From Thermoactinomyces vulgaris (GTDB lineage Bacteria; Bacillota; Bacilli; Thermoactinomycetales; Thermoactinomycetaceae), in NCBI RefSeq assembly GCF_003688725.1, contig NZ_REFP01000007.1, positions 354,900-418,899 of the forward strand: a DNA stretch of 64,000 nt, read 5' to 3'. Below the pieces are notes generated by a model. It had not been told where the DNA came from. It saw only the letters and a list, made by a program, of their open reading frames with translations, and searched no databases. How positions within the stretch are numbered: the stretch's first letter is position 1; the number at the start of each line of letters is the position of its first letter. Made by a program: the position numbers and the translations under genes. Below, in pieces: positions 37,739 to 46,714 of the stretch.

Positions 37739-38664
37739 GAGGCATCCCCCTTTGTCAGGTTCATGTAAAGATCCTCCAATGTTTGTTTTCGGGGCGTGAT
37801 TTCCCACACTTGAATCTGGTGGTTTAATAAATATTGGTTGGTTTCGCTGATTTTCCCGGCAGGCATCTCCACCGACAAACGGGGACCGGGTTTTTTCTCG
37901 ATGTTTGTAACATAGGGAAGTTGTTTCAAACAATGCATCCCTAGGTCACAAGGGGTCACTTTCCACTCCACCCGTTCAAGGTCGCCGGCGGGGGGATGGA
38001 CCGGACCGGTGTAAATGAATTGTCCGTTTTGGATAATGGCCACCCGGTCACAGAGGGCTTGGATTTCATGCAAAATGTGGCTGGAAAGAAATACGCCGAT
38101 TCCTTCTTCATGGGCGAGCCGCCGGATGAAAGACCGCAAGTCGTGAATGCCGGACGGGTCGAGCCCGTTGGTCGGCTCATCCAGAATTAACAGCTTTGGC
38201 CGGTTTAACAAAGCCTGGGCAATCCCCAGCCGTTGTTTCATTCCCAGCGAGTAGGTTTTGACCGGATCGTGAATCCGTCCGGAAAGCCGCACTTGTTCGA
38301 TCACTTCATCAATCCGTTTTTTTGGAAGGCCGGCCATGCGCGCGAAAAATTCCAGATTCTCATACCCGGTTAAAGATGGGTACAATTCGGGATTTTCCAC
38401 GATACACCCGACATGGGAAATGGCTTTGGTAAACGATTTTTTCAGGTCGTGGCCGGCAATGTGGATGCTTCCTTCACTCGGGCGGACGAGTCCGACCAGC
38501 ATACGGATGGTTGTGGTTTTTCCGGCGCCGTTCGGGCCTAAAAAACCGAATATTTCTCCCGCACGGACTTCAAAGGAAAGATTTTGGACAATGTGCCGGC
38601 CGCGGATGATTTTGCCCAATCCTTGGATCGACAGCACCGTCTCATGAGTCAGCTTGTTCTGCAT
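37735..38664 (-). CDS. ABC transporter ATP-binding protein (CcmA/DrrA type)
   Basis: A 309-residue ATPase with Walker A GPNGAGKTT, signature SLGMKQRLGIA, Walker B LLILDEPTNGLD and H-loop SSHILHEIQ. The C-terminal 80 residues are a DrrA-like extension (RVEWKVTPCDLG, ITPRKQTLEDLYMNLT). It pairs with the ABC-2 permease just downstream. ATG 38664 has CGGAGGTGGG eight bases upstream. It overlaps the preceding hydrolase gene by 23 bases, so the three genes form one transcript. Confidence 0.92.
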   Translation of the reverse strand: MQNKLTHETVLSIQGLGKIIRGRHIVQNLSFEVRAGEIFGFLGPNGAGKTTTIRMLVGLVRPSEGSIHIAGHDLKKSFTKAISHVGCIVENPELYPSLTGYENLEFFARMAGLPKKRIDEVIEQVRLSGRIHDPVKTYSLGMKQRLGIAQALLNRPKLLILDEPTNGLDPSGIHDLRSFIRRLAHEEGIGVFLSSHILHEIQALCDRVAIIQNGQFIYTGPVHPPAGDLERVEWKVTPCDLGMHCLKQLPYVTNIEKKPGPRLSVEMPAGKISETNQYLLNHQIQVWEITPRKQTLEDLYMNLTKGDAS

Positions 38665-39454
38665 GGGATTTTCCCACCTCCGGGGATTCAAGGGTCATCA
38701 CTTGCCACAACCGATCGGCAATTTGTCTGTATCCTTGTTGGTTTGGATGGAAATGATCGCTGTAAAGATACGTTTCAGGATGTTTCCAGAACAAATCATA
38801 CACCGGAATGACAGTGACTTGCGGAAAAGATTGGGCGGTGGCCGTCAGGGTATCATTCCAATCTGCCACGATTTTGGATGTCAGTTCATTCCCTTTTAAA
38901 TCGGCAAACGGATTGTAGAGGCTGAGAAGATAAACGGAACCGTCCGGATTCAACTGCTGAATGTCTGACAAGATGGACACGAGATTTTTCCGGAAACGGT
39001 TTTCCCTTTTCGAAATGGCTTGGGGGTCGGTTTTTTCCAAGTCTTCGCTTCCGTGGAACAAATCATTGCCGCCGATGGTGATCACCAGCGCATCCGCTTC
39101 TTTGACAAATTCCCGGATGTGTGCTCTTTTTAATTGATCCCGCAAATGTTGGGAAGTTTGTCCCCGGACGCTTAAATTGATGGATTGGGAACGGGGAAAA
39201 TGGTGTTGCCACTTTTTTTGGATGATCCCGAAGTAACCTTGTCCGCTGTGGTCGCCGACTCCGCGGGTCAAGGAATCGCCGAGGCCTAGCAAAAGCTTTT
39301 TGCCCGGTTCCAGAGAAAGGGAGGCCGTTTCCGGCAGGGGTTGTTTTTTTTCAGGCGGTTTTACCATCTCGCGGATGGCCCATCCAAAACCGGCCAGCAT
39401 GAGACACAGGGACCCCCAGGTGAGGATATAGATGGACTTCAACCAAATGGACAT
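38642..39454 (-). CDS. Membrane-anchored SGNH/GDSL hydrolase
   Basis: A 270-residue esterase-like protein with an uncleaved signal anchor (IYILTWGSLCLMLAGFGWAI). SGNH blocks are GLGDSLTRGVGD (Ser61), a Gly in SVRGQTS, Asn in TIGGNDLF and the Asp/His pair in YSDHFHPNQQGY. It should act outside the cell on ester or acyl groups. ATG 39454 has AAGGAGGAG upstream. It is first in a three-gene unit with an ABC exporter. The B. subtilis spore-germination lipase LipC is a distant comparison only. Confidence 0.88.
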   Translation of the reverse strand: MSIWLKSIYILTWGSLCLMLAGFGWAIREMVKPPEKKQPLPETASLSLEPGKKLLLGLGDSLTRGVGDHSGQGYFGIIQKKWQHHFPRSQSINLSVRGQTSQHLRDQLKRAHIREFVKEADALVITIGGNDLFHGSEDLEKTDPQAISKRENRFRKNLVSILSDIQQLNPDGSVYLLSLYNPFADLKGNELTSKIVADWNDTLTATAQSFPQVTVIPVYDLFWKHPETYLYSDHFHPNQQGYRQIADRLWQVMTLESPEVGKSHAEQADS

Positions 39455-39580
39455 GGACGGGCTCCTCCTTATTGGTGATTGCAAAAGACTTTTTATGAAA
39501 CGCCTTATTTCTTTAAGCAAGAAAGTGTTTGTTCATGCATAGGATGATATTGATTCAGCCTTTATGAAGGGGGTTGTCCA

Positions 39581-40225
39581 ATGAAAATCCATATTGCCCG
39601 TGAAGGGGAGACATTGTGGGATATTGCTCAAAAGTATAATATACCGCTGGAACGGTTACAAGAATGGAATTCGGATTTGGCGGATACGGAGAAATTGCAA
39701 AGAGGTGAGAAAATCCGGATTCCCACCGGCAAAATTCCCCTGGCCGTTTCCAGACAGGACACCCGGGAAACCGCCGGACCGTCGGAAGTGAAGGAATTAC
39801 CCAAGGGGGAGCAGAAAGAACCGCATATCCAAGAGGAAGAAGATCCGCCTTTCCAAAAGGAGTCCGCCGAAAGTAGCGGTGTTGTGACAGAAGAATTACC
39901 CAAGCCGCCGTCTGTCGGTGAATTTTCGGAGTGGTCGCCGACGGTGTTGGACGATTCTTCCTCGTTTGTGACGGATTCGTCGTATTATGATGCTGAACCG
40001 AATCTTTCCTATTTGGATGCGCCGGCCCCTTATCCTGCTTATTGGCAAGGTTTTGCCCCGATGCTCCCGGTTCCGGTGTTTCAAGAGCCCTTTATGATAA
40101 GCAGCGCATGGCCTTTGCAACCTTTTTATCCGCCGCCTGTCCCGATGAACCATCCCGATGCCTATGGCAACCATATCGCCATGGAATACCGGGAATGGAA
40201 AGAAAGTTCTTCAAGTGTTGGATAA
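39581..40225 (+). CDS. safA: SafA-like spore coat morphogenetic protein with N-terminal LysM
   Basis: A 214-residue protein. Residues 1-48 are a LysM domain (IHIAREGETLWDIAQKYNI, LQRGEKIRIP). After an acidic linker (EKEEDPPF-like region, about 80-110), the C-terminal half is rich in Pro, Tyr and Ser (SYYDAEPNLSYLDAPAPYPAYW, FYPPPVPMNHPDAYG). SafA directs inner coat assembly and binds cortex peptidoglycan through LysM and SpoVID. ATG 39581 follows AGGGGG. A CATAGGAT at 39538-39545 could be a weak sigma-E -10. Confidence 0.82.
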   Translation: MKIHIAREGETLWDIAQKYNIPLERLQEWNSDLADTEKLQRGEKIRIPTGKIPLAVSRQDTRETAGPSEVKELPKGEQKEPHIQEEEDPPFQKESAESSGVVTEELPKPPSVGEFSEWSPTVLDDSSSFVTDSSYYDAEPNLSYLDAPAPYPAYWQGFAPMLPVPVFQEPFMISSAWPLQPFYPPPVPMNHPDAYGNHIAMEYREWKESSSSVG

Positions 40226-40242
40226 AGAATGAGGGAGAGCCG

Positions 40243-41190
40243 ATGATTCAACCCCATCCACTTCATATACAAAAGTTATTACATACACCAGTGCGGCGCA
40301 TCAGTCCTTACCGTAATAATTGGTGTATTGAGACCGATTTTATGTGGTGGATTGCAAAGCCTTTTGACGGCTTGAAAGCCAGTTGGCTGATACAAGTGGA
40401 TCGTGAACTGAGAGAGCGCGGCTTTCAGTCGATGCTTCCGATGATAACCGATGGTGAAAGTTGGATTCTTACCCCGTTTATTCAGGGAAAAACATGCAAT
40501 TATAACAATGTCAGTGAAGTCATCCGGATGATTCATACTTTGGCGTTTTTCCATCAGGCGGGCCGATATCTGAAAACGCCGCCGCCGTCAGGGGCGGCGT
40601 TTCTTTTGACTCACCGGTTGCAAAGGCGGTTGCAAAAATTTTATCAAATCCTCACACGAATGGATCAAATCGAAGACAAACGGTTGCGGGATCTTTTGTG
40701 CGAAGCCGGAACGGATTTTTATTTGGACGGCATCAAAGCTTGGGAGCGGCTGGAGCAAATCCCCTTTCAGGAATGGGTGGAACATGAGCGGATGCAACAC
40801 ATGCTGGCCCACCGCGATTTGGCGAGTCATAATTGGATGATGGACCAAGCGGGAAGATTGTGGCTGATCGACTTTGAAACGGCGGATTATGATGCGCAAG
40901 TGGGGGATCTCTGGCAAATGACGATGCGAATCCTGGCTGCAAACCAATTTCCGGATCAAGGATTGGCGACGGTTCTTCAGGCTTACCAGTCTGTTCGCCC
41001 TTTAAAGGCCATGGAAAAAGAGATTCTGGCCTGTTTATTTTTGTTTCCAAATGAATTTTTTCGGGAAATGATCGGGTTGGTGGAAAGAAAAAGAGGATAT
41101 GAAATCAAGGCTTCTTATCCATACCTCAAACAAATCGCAGTCAATAGAAAGAAATGGAAAAAACAAATTGCCGAATTCTTGTATTGGTAG
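40243..41190 (+). CDS. CotS/YutH-family spore coat protein (kinase fold)
   Basis: A 315-residue protein with the aminoglycoside-phosphotransferase fold. Unlike the ysxE-like product it keeps an intact catalytic loop, LAHRDLASHNWMMD, with HxD, and LIDFETADYD as the metal motif. The N-terminal ATP lobe is weak (WCIETDFMWWIAKP), with a possible lysine in IAKPF. ATG 40243 follows GAGGGAGAG. It lies 17 bases after safA, so the two are co-expressed. This makes a second LysM-protein/CotS-kinase pair in the window. The substrate is unknown. Confidence 0.85.
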   Translation: MIQPHPLHIQKLLHTPVRRISPYRNNWCIETDFMWWIAKPFDGLKASWLIQVDRELRERGFQSMLPMITDGESWILTPFIQGKTCNYNNVSEVIRMIHTLAFFHQAGRYLKTPPPSGAAFLLTHRLQRRLQKFYQILTRMDQIEDKRLRDLLCEAGTDFYLDGIKAWERLEQIPFQEWVEHERMQHMLAHRDLASHNWMMDQAGRLWLIDFETADYDAQVGDLWQMTMRILAANQFPDQGLATVLQAYQSVRPLKAMEKEILACLFLFPNEFFREMIGLVERKRGYEIKASYPYLKQIAVNRKKWKKQIAEFLYW

Positions 41191-41261
41191 TCCGATCGCG
41201 CTTATGTTATGATGTAGAGTGATTTTATCGAAGCCTTGTTCTTGCTTGAGGAGGCAAAAGA

Positions 41262-42113
41262 ATGAGAGTAGGACTTGCACAAATCAGACCACGCTTGGGG
41301 CGAGTGGATTTAAATCTGGAATTGCATGAGGAAATGATCCATCGGGCCCGGGAGGAACAGGTGGATCTTCTTATTTTTCCGGAACTCAGTCTGACAGGAT
41401 ACCAGTTGTTGGATCTGACATACGAAATGGCCAGAGATCCTTTTAGTCCTGAAATACAAGGGCTGATCCAATCCGCCGGTGATATGGATCTGGTGTTTGG
41501 TTTCGTGGAGCACAGCCCTGAACATATTTTGTATAACTCTGCAATTTATGCGACGGCCGGAAATTTGCATTATTTGTATCGAAAAGTGTATTTGCCTACA
41601 TACGGAATGTTTGATGAAGCTCGTTATTTTGGAAAAGGCGAATGGATTCGCAGCTTCCCGACCCGGTTTGGACAATTCGGCTTGTTGATTTGTGAAGATG
41701 TTTGGCACAGCTCTGCCCCTTATCTGCTGGCTCAGGACGGGGCGCAGGTAATGATTGTGTTGTCCAATGCCCCGGTGCGGGATGTCAGCAGCCCGGTACC
41801 GGGTTCCCAAAAATCATGGGATTTGATGCTGAGAAACAACGCTGTTTGCCACGGAAGTTACATGATTTATTGCAATCGCGTGGGAACCGAGGACGGAGTC
41901 ACTTTCTTCGGCGGTTCTCAAGTGGTGGATCCGTTTGGGGAAGTGGAAGCGCAAGCGGAACTGTTTACAGAGGATCTCATGATTGTTGACTTGGATCTGG
42001 ACAAGATCCGGAAAGCCCGTTTTCAACTTCCCGTGTTGCGGGATGAAAATTTGGACTTGACCATTCGTGAATTAAATCGCATCAGGCAAAAGCGGACTGG
42101 AGGGGGAAGCTGA
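41262..42113 (+). CDS. Carbon-nitrogen hydrolase, probable glutaminase subunit for NAD synthetase
   Basis: A 283-residue nitrilase-superfamily enzyme with the catalytic triad Glu41 (FPELSLTGYQ), Lys108 (YRKVYLPTYGMFDE) and Cys144 (LICEDVWHSS). The PTYGMFDEARYF and ICEDVW motifs are those of the glutaminase domain of glutamine-dependent NAD synthetase rather than of general amidases. Its gene lies two bases before nadE, whose product lacks that domain. It would supply ammonia from glutamine to NadE. ATG 41262 follows GAGGAGG. Confidence 0.9.
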   Translation: MRVGLAQIRPRLGRVDLNLELHEEMIHRAREEQVDLLIFPELSLTGYQLLDLTYEMARDPFSPEIQGLIQSAGDMDLVFGFVEHSPEHILYNSAIYATAGNLHYLYRKVYLPTYGMFDEARYFGKGEWIRSFPTRFGQFGLLICEDVWHSSAPYLLAQDGAQVMIVLSNAPVRDVSSPVPGSQKSWDLMLRNNAVCHGSYMIYCNRVGTEDGVTFFGGSQVVDPFGEVEAQAELFTEDLMIVDLDLDKIRKARFQLPVLRDENLDLTIRELNRIRQKRTGGGS

Positions 42114-42115
42114 TC

Positions 42116-42967
42116 ATGCAAATGATTGATGAGATGTTGGAAAAAGCGCCTTTTTTGCGCTTGGATGAAGAAGTGGCGACCCGTCTCTTGACAACCGCTT
42201 TGCGTGAAGAAGTGAACAAGGCTGGATTCGATAAAGTCATTGTCGGCTTGTCGGGGGGAATCGACTCTGCTTTGTCCTTGTATTTGTGTGTCAAAGCTTT
42301 CGGCGCGGAAAACGTGATCGCCGTGCGGATGCCGTATAAGACAAGCAGTCCGGCGAGTTTGGAAGATGCGCAACTGGCTATTGACGATACCGGTGTGGAA
42401 AGCTTGACCATTGATATCACCCCGCAGATTGATGCGTATTTTGAACGCGTTCCGGATGCGACGCCTTTGCGGCGCGGCAATAAGATGGCCCGGGAACGCA
42501 TGTCCATTTTATATGACTTATCCGCTCAATACGAAGCACTGGTGATCGGCACAAGCAACCGGACGGAATTGTTGTTGGGTTACGGCACCCAATACGGAGA
42601 TTCGGCCTCGGCCGTCAACCCGCTCGGGGACTTGTACAAAACCCAAGTCCGCCAGCTGGCGGCTTACCTGGGCGTGCCGGAGCCGATCATCGTCAAGCCG
42701 CCGAGTGCTGATTTATGGGAAGACCAAACCGACGAAGACGAACTCGGGTTTAACTATTTGGACGTTGACCGGCTCTTGTATTACATGATTGACCGGCAAT
42801 ATACCCTGGAGCAATTGCAAGCCCTCCAGTTTGATGATGCATTTATTCGTCAGGTGAGTAAACGGATCATCCGCAATCAGTATAAACGGACGATGCCGGT
42901 GATTATCAAATTGAGCGAACGGACGGTCGGCATCGATTTCCGTTATTTACGGGATTGGGGATCGTAA
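42116..42967 (+). CDS. nadE: NAD synthetase, synthetase domain only
   Basis: A 283-residue ATP-pyrophosphatase that amidates nicotinic acid adenine dinucleotide to NAD. The P-loop SGGIDS is at 46-51. GTSNRTELLLGYGTQYGDSAS and PPSADLWEDQTDEDELG are the family's NaAD- and ATP-binding blocks. No nitrilase domain is fused; the neighbouring gene encodes one. ATG 42116 has GGAGGGGGA upstream; ATG 42122 is possible. Acts in the last step of NAD synthesis. Confidence 0.96.
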   Translation: MQMIDEMLEKAPFLRLDEEVATRLLTTALREEVNKAGFDKVIVGLSGGIDSALSLYLCVKAFGAENVIAVRMPYKTSSPASLEDAQLAIDDTGVESLTIDITPQIDAYFERVPDATPLRRGNKMARERMSILYDLSAQYEALVIGTSNRTELLLGYGTQYGDSASAVNPLGDLYKTQVRQLAAYLGVPEPIIVKPPSADLWEDQTDEDELGFNYLDVDRLLYYMIDRQYTLEQLQALQFDDAFIRQVSKRIIRNQYKRTMPVIIKLSERTVGIDFRYLRDWGS

Positions 42968-42989
42968 TTTGCAAGGGGAGTGATGGAGG

Positions 42990-43748
42990 ATGGCAGGGCA
43001 TTCCAAATGGAAAAATATTCAACATCGCAAAGGGCGTCAAGATGCGCTGAAAGGGAAAATTTTTGCCAAACTGGCACGTGAGATTTATGTGGCGGCCCGA
43101 AGCGGGGATAAAGATCCCGAGAACAATCACCAATTGCGGATTGCAATCGCCAAAGCCAAAGCCAAAAACATGCCCAATGAAAACATCGAACGTGCGATTA
43201 AAAAAGCCGCAGGCGGCGGAACAGGCGAAAATTATGAAGCGATTACTTATGAAGGTTATGGTCCGGGCGGAACGGCCATCATGGTGGAAGCTTTGACGGA
43301 CAACCGGAACCGGACCGCTGCCGATTTACGCCACATCTTTTCCAAAAACGGCGGAAACCTGGGTGAGTCCGGGTGTGTTTCGTGGATGTTTGAACGGAAA
43401 GGATTGCTGGTGATTGACCGGGATCAAACCGATCTGGATGAAGAAGAACTGATGCTGACCGTTTTGGAATGCGGTGCCGAGGATATCGAATCCACCGGGA
43501 AAAGCTATGAGGTGACCACTGCACCGGAAGAGTTTGAAACGGTCAAAGAAGCGTTGGAGAAAGAAGGGTTTTCTTTTTCCACGGCGGAAGTCACCTTTGT
43601 CCCGTCCAACAAAACAGAAATCCACGGAGACATCATCAAAAACGTGATTTCGCTCATTGATGCGTTGGAAGATCATGATGATGTGCAAAATGTTTATGCC
43701 AATTTTGAAGTGAACGATGAGGAATTGGCTGAATACATCCAGGATTGA
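42990..43748 (+). CDS. YebC/PmpR family protein
   Basis: A 252-residue protein with the invariant N-terminus AGHSKWKNIQHRKGRQDA and the GYGPGGTAIMVEALTDNRNRT and KNGGNLGESGCVSWMF blocks. Family members have been called DNA-binding regulators; more recent work links YebC proteins to translation of proline-rich stretches. The sequence does not decide between these. ATG 42990 follows GATGGAGG. Confidence 0.95.
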   Translation: MAGHSKWKNIQHRKGRQDALKGKIFAKLAREIYVAARSGDKDPENNHQLRIAIAKAKAKNMPNENIERAIKKAAGGGTGENYEAITYEGYGPGGTAIMVEALTDNRNRTAADLRHIFSKNGGNLGESGCVSWMFERKGLLVIDRDQTDLDEEELMLTVLECGAEDIESTGKSYEVTTAPEEFETVKEALEKEGFSFSTAEVTFVPSNKTEIHGDIIKNVISLIDALEDHDDVQNVYANFEVNDEELAEYIQD

Positions 43749-43779
43749 AGCCGTGTATATGCACACGGCCGTTTAGGAG

Positions 43780-43811
43780 GAGACCATCTGCCAATCGATG
43801 GTCTCTTTTTT
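43780..43811 (+). terminator. Intrinsic terminator after the YebC gene
   Basis: GAGACCATC (43780-43788) pairs with GATGGTCTC (43797-43805), then TTTTTT. A second small stem CCGTGT/ACACGG lies at 43751-43767. Confidence 0.88.
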
Positions 43812-44008
43812 GTGCGGGAGGGCGGCCGCGCACGTTTTTGCCGGAGGCTAGGAAGTAGACGGTTTCCCGCCTATGGAGGTGTGAGGCCGTTGGTTTGGGG
43901 GCTGATAAAACGTTGGTCGTTGGAGAAAATAAAAAGAAACAAAGTTCATGTCTTGTCATCATTCCATAAAATATACTGTAAGCCATTTTTGGAACAGGGG
44001 TTTTCTGG
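43812..44008. other. Intergenic stretch with GC-rich stems, no convincing gene
   Basis: GTGCG (43812-43816) and CGCAC (43828-43832) bracket a GGCGGCCGC core and are followed by GTTTTT. After that come AGACGGTTTCCCGCC (about 43857-43871) and a GGAGGT (43876-43881). The latter abuts a GTG with no spacing, so the open frame to 44039 is not credited. The stretch may hold a structured RNA or only a decayed end. Confidence 0.3.
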
Positions 44009-44182
44009 ATGGGAAGGATCTATTGGAACTTTGTGCTAGACAAGGCGATTCAAGAAGCTTTGGAGATACAAAGTGGTCAAGGAACCTGGGAAGAGTGGGA
44101 AAGCAGATGGCCGAAAGAGGTGAGAGAACAGGCCAAAAGGGAATTAAAAATTTTTGACATGTTGGGATGGAAGAAACGCTGA
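44009..44182 (+). CDS. 57-residue conserved-looking small protein, unknown
   Basis: Starts ATG 44009 (MGRIYWNFVLDKAIQEALEI) with AGGGG eight bases before, just after an in-frame TAA. It ends KIFDMLGWKKR at TGA 44180. The composition is gene-like: amphipathic helix at the N-terminus, a WEEWESRWPKEVREQAKREL helix rich in charge, and four tryptophans. There is no signal peptide or cysteine. It is followed by its own terminator and sits before ruvC, where Bacillus has bofC or small genes. I do not recognise the family. Confidence 0.6.
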   Translation: MGRIYWNFVLDKAIQEALEIQSGQGTWEEWESRWPKEVREQAKRELKIFDMLGWKKR

Positions 44183-44183
44183 C

Positions 44184-44204
44184 CGCTTCGGGAAGCGTTT
44201 TTTT
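44184..44204 (+). terminator. Intrinsic terminator of the 57-residue gene
   Basis: CGCTT-CGGG-AAGCG followed by seven T. Confidence 0.8.
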
Positions 44205-44329
44205 ATTGGGCTTTTTGCCGGAGGGAATCGGCGGTGGAAATCCTTGGCCAATTTGTACGGAGACTTGTGATATAATTAGTCATGGTTTAAGAATAAATGT
44301 TCGCTTTGTTCTGGGGAGGAACCACTGAG

Positions 44330-44839
44330 ATGCGTATTATGGGCATAGATCCGGGGATCGCCATCGTGGGATACGGCATCCTTGACAAACAGGGGAGCAC
44401 CCGGCTGGTAGATGTCGATTACGGCAGTATCCAAACGCCGGCCGGGATGCCGGTTCCCGCGCGTTTGAAGGAAATTTATGATGCTTGTACATTGCTTTTT
44501 TCCAAATACCGGCCCGACGTCGTGGCCATTGAAAAATTGTATTTCAACCGGAATGTGACGACGGCATTTACCGTCGGACAAGCAAGGGGCGTGATGATGC
44601 TGGCTGCGGAAGAGGCCGGGATCCCGATCACGGAGTATACCCCTTTGCAAGTGAAAATGGCTGTGGTGGGTTACGGAAAAGCAGACAAGAAGCAAGTGCA
44701 GGAAATGGTTAAATTGTTGCTTCATTTGCCGTCCGTGCCAAAACCGGACGATGTGGCGGATGCGCTAGCGATTGCCATTTGTGAAGCGCATTCTTCCGGA
44801 ACGGTGCAAAAATACAAAAAGTGGGGATTGAAGCGATGA
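44330..44839 (+). CDS. ruvC: Holliday junction resolvase RuvC
   Basis: A 169-residue RNase H-fold nuclease that cuts Holliday junctions with RuvAB. It has MGIDPG (Asp7), VAIEKLYFNRN (Glu), and DVADALAIAICEAH with the C-terminal acidic residues. ATG 44330 has GGGGAGGA upstream. B. subtilis and most Bacilli lack ruvC and use RecU, so its presence directly before ruvA is a useful lineage marker. It overlaps ruvA by four bases (ATGA). Confidence 0.96.
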   Translation: MRIMGIDPGIAIVGYGILDKQGSTRLVDVDYGSIQTPAGMPVPARLKEIYDACTLLFSKYRPDVVAIEKLYFNRNVTTAFTVGQARGVMMLAAEEAGIPITEYTPLQVKMAVVGYGKADKKQVQEMVKLLLHLPSVPKPDDVADALAIAICEAHSSGTVQKYKKWGLKR

Positions 44840-45438
44840 TCGATTTTGTGAAAGGGATAGTTCATTATCTGGAAGAGGATTATTTGGCGGTGGAAACAGG
44901 CGGAATCGGTTACCAGGTTTATGTGACGAAACCGTATGCCTATGAGCAGGAGGCGGAAGTGTTTTTGTACACCCATTTTGTGGTGCGGGAAGATGCCCAA
45001 CTGTTATACGGATTTGACACCAAACAAGAACGGGATTTGTTCCGCCTGCTGTTGGAAGTCTCCGGCATCGGCCCGAAAGCGGCGATGGGCATGCTTTCCG
45101 GAATGAAGCCGGATCAGTTGGTGCGGGCGATCCAAATGGAGGATGTCAAACAATTGACCCGGTTGCCGGGAGTGGGGAAAAAAACGGCTCAACGCCTGGT
45201 GTTGGATTTAAAAGACAAGTTGAAAAAGATTCATCTTCCGGATCTTGCGGTTGCATCCCCGATGCCCCGGTCCGTGCCGGCTGCAAAAGAAAGGGATGTG
45301 ATTGAAGCATTAAAGGTCCTTGGCTATAATGAAGAAGAAGCAAAATGGGCTGTACAGGAAGTGTTGAAAGGATCGGAAGAAGAGTTGGACACCGAAACAT
45401 GGATTAAACAGGCATTGAAGATCATGATGAACAGGTAG
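44836..45438 (+). CDS. ruvA: Holliday junction branch migration protein RuvA
   Basis: A 200-residue junction-binding subunit. The OB-fold N-terminus ([28 protein letters not shown]) is followed by helix-hairpin-helix motifs ([27 protein letters not shown]) and the C-terminal RuvB-contacting domain ([15 protein letters not shown]). It is coupled to ruvC by the ATGA overlap and lies 12 bases before ruvB. Confidence 0.97.
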   Translation: MIDFVKGIVHYLEEDYLAVETGGIGYQVYVTKPYAYEQEAEVFLYTHFVVREDAQLLYGFDTKQERDLFRLLLEVSGIGPKAAMGMLSGMKPDQLVRAIQMEDVKQLTRLPGVGKKTAQRLVLDLKDKLKKIHLPDLAVASPMPRSVPAAKERDVIEALKVLGYNEEEAKWAVQEVLKGSEEELDTETWIKQALKIMMNR

Positions 45439-45449
45439 GAGGGTCGGAC

Positions 45450-46448
45450 ATGGAAGAGAGGATCATCTCTGCCAAGGCGAACCATGACGATGAGATGGTC
45501 GAATACAGTCTGCGCCCTCGGTATTTTCACGAATATATAGGGCAAAAGCAGGTAAAAGAGAATCTGAAAGTATACATAGAAGCGGCCAAGATGCGCGGCG
45601 AGTCATTGGATCATGTGCTGCTGTACGGTCCGCCGGGACTCGGGAAAACCACGCTTTCCCAAATCATTGCCAATGAAATGGGCGTAAACATCCGGGTCAC
45701 CTCCGGCCCGGCCATTGAACGTCCGGGGGACTTGGCGGCGATTTTAACCAATCTGGAACCCAATGACTTGTTGTTTATCGATGAGATTCATCGTCTGAAT
45801 CGCTCGGTGGAAGAAGTTTTATATCCGGCGATGGAGGATTTTGCTTTGGACATTATGATCGGAAAAGGCCCCAGCGCCCGTTCGGTAAGGCTGGATCTTC
45901 CCCCGTTCACCTTGGTCGGGGCCACCACCCGGGCCGGTTCCCTGTCTTCGCCGTTGCGGGACCGGTTTGGGGTGATGAGCCGTCTGGAATTTTATTCGGT
46001 GGAAGAGTTGGCCTTAATTGTGGAGCGGGCGGCCGATTTGTTAAATGTCCGGGTGGTTGGAAACGGAGCCAGAGAGATTGCTTCCCGGGCGCGGGGAACG
46101 CCGCGGATAGCCAACCGGCTGTTAAAAAGGGTCCGGGATTTTGTCCAGGTTGAAGGTGACGGATTGATTACGGAAGAAGCCGCCCGGGATGCATTGGATC
46201 GCATTCAAGTGGACAAAATGGGGTTAGACCATGTGGACCACCGGCTCTTAATGACCATCATCGAAAAGTTCCGGGGCGGTCCCGTCGGCTTGGACACGCT
46301 GGCGGCCACGATCGGGGAAGAAGCGCACACGATTGAAGACGTATATGAACCGTATTTGATGCAAATCGGTTATTTGGAGCGCACCCCGAGGGGCCGGATG
46401 GTTACCAAACGATGTTACGAGCATTTTAACATGGAGTGGCCGAAATGA
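45450..46448 (+). CDS. ruvB: Holliday junction branch migration ATPase RuvB
   Basis: A 332-residue AAA+ motor. It has [13 protein letters not shown], Walker A GPPGLGKT (60-67), Walker [10 protein letters not shown], the sensor GATTRAG and the winged-helix C-terminus with [12 protein letters not shown] 45450 follows GGAGGG. The stop overlaps the DUF2905 gene. Confidence 0.98.
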   Translation: MEERIISAKANHDDEMVEYSLRPRYFHEYIGQKQVKENLKVYIEAAKMRGESLDHVLLYGPPGLGKTTLSQIIANEMGVNIRVTSGPAIERPGDLAAILTNLEPNDLLFIDEIHRLNRSVEEVLYPAMEDFALDIMIGKGPSARSVRLDLPPFTLVGATTRAGSLSSPLRDRFGVMSRLEFYSVEELALIVERAADLLNVRVVGNGAREIASRARGTPRIANRLLKRVRDFVQVEGDGLITEEAARDALDRIQVDKMGLDHVDHRLLMTIIEKFRGGPVGLDTLAATIGEEAHTIEDVYEPYLMQIGYLERTPRGRMVTKRCYEHFNMEWPK

Positions 46449-46663
46449 ATCCTTTTGCAAAGACGTTGATTGTCATGGGCTTGGTTCTTGTGGTGATCGG
46501 GCTTCTCTGGCAAGTGGGAGGGAAGTATTTGCAGTTGGGCAAACTTCCCGGTGACATTGTGATCGAAAAAGGAAATACGCGGTTTTATTTCCCGATTGTC
46601 ACTTGCATTGTAATCAGCATTGTCTTATCGTTATTAAGCTATTTGTTTCGCCTGTTTCGATAG
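46445..46663 (+). CDS. DUF2905 family small membrane protein
   Basis: A 72-residue protein with two hydrophobic helices ([19 protein letters not shown] and [20 protein letters not shown]). The conserved [19 protein letters not shown] loop between them is the DUF2905 signature. ATG 46445 overlaps the ruvB stop by four bases, so it is coupled to the Holliday junction genes. The function is unknown; the genomic link with ruvB or queA recurs in Firmicutes. Confidence 0.88.
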   Translation: MNPFAKTLIVMGLVLVVIGLLWQVGGKYLQLGKLPGDIVIEKGNTRFYFPIVTCIVISIVLSLLSYLFRLFR

Positions 46664-46714
46664 GAACGGGCTTTTTTCTTTGAGCTTGGATGGAAGAAGG
46701 AAGGGAACGACGAA

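Noticed and set aside
39538-39545. CATAGGAT as a sigma-E or sigma-K -10 for safA
   Set aside because: Only six of eight -10 positions match and the -35 region fits poorly; mentioned under safA but not listed as a promoter.
43812-44039. Open frame with a GTG directly after GGAGGT (about 43882)
   Set aside because: The ribosome site abuts the start with no spacing, the frame overlaps the better 57-residue gene, and the composition is not gene-like.
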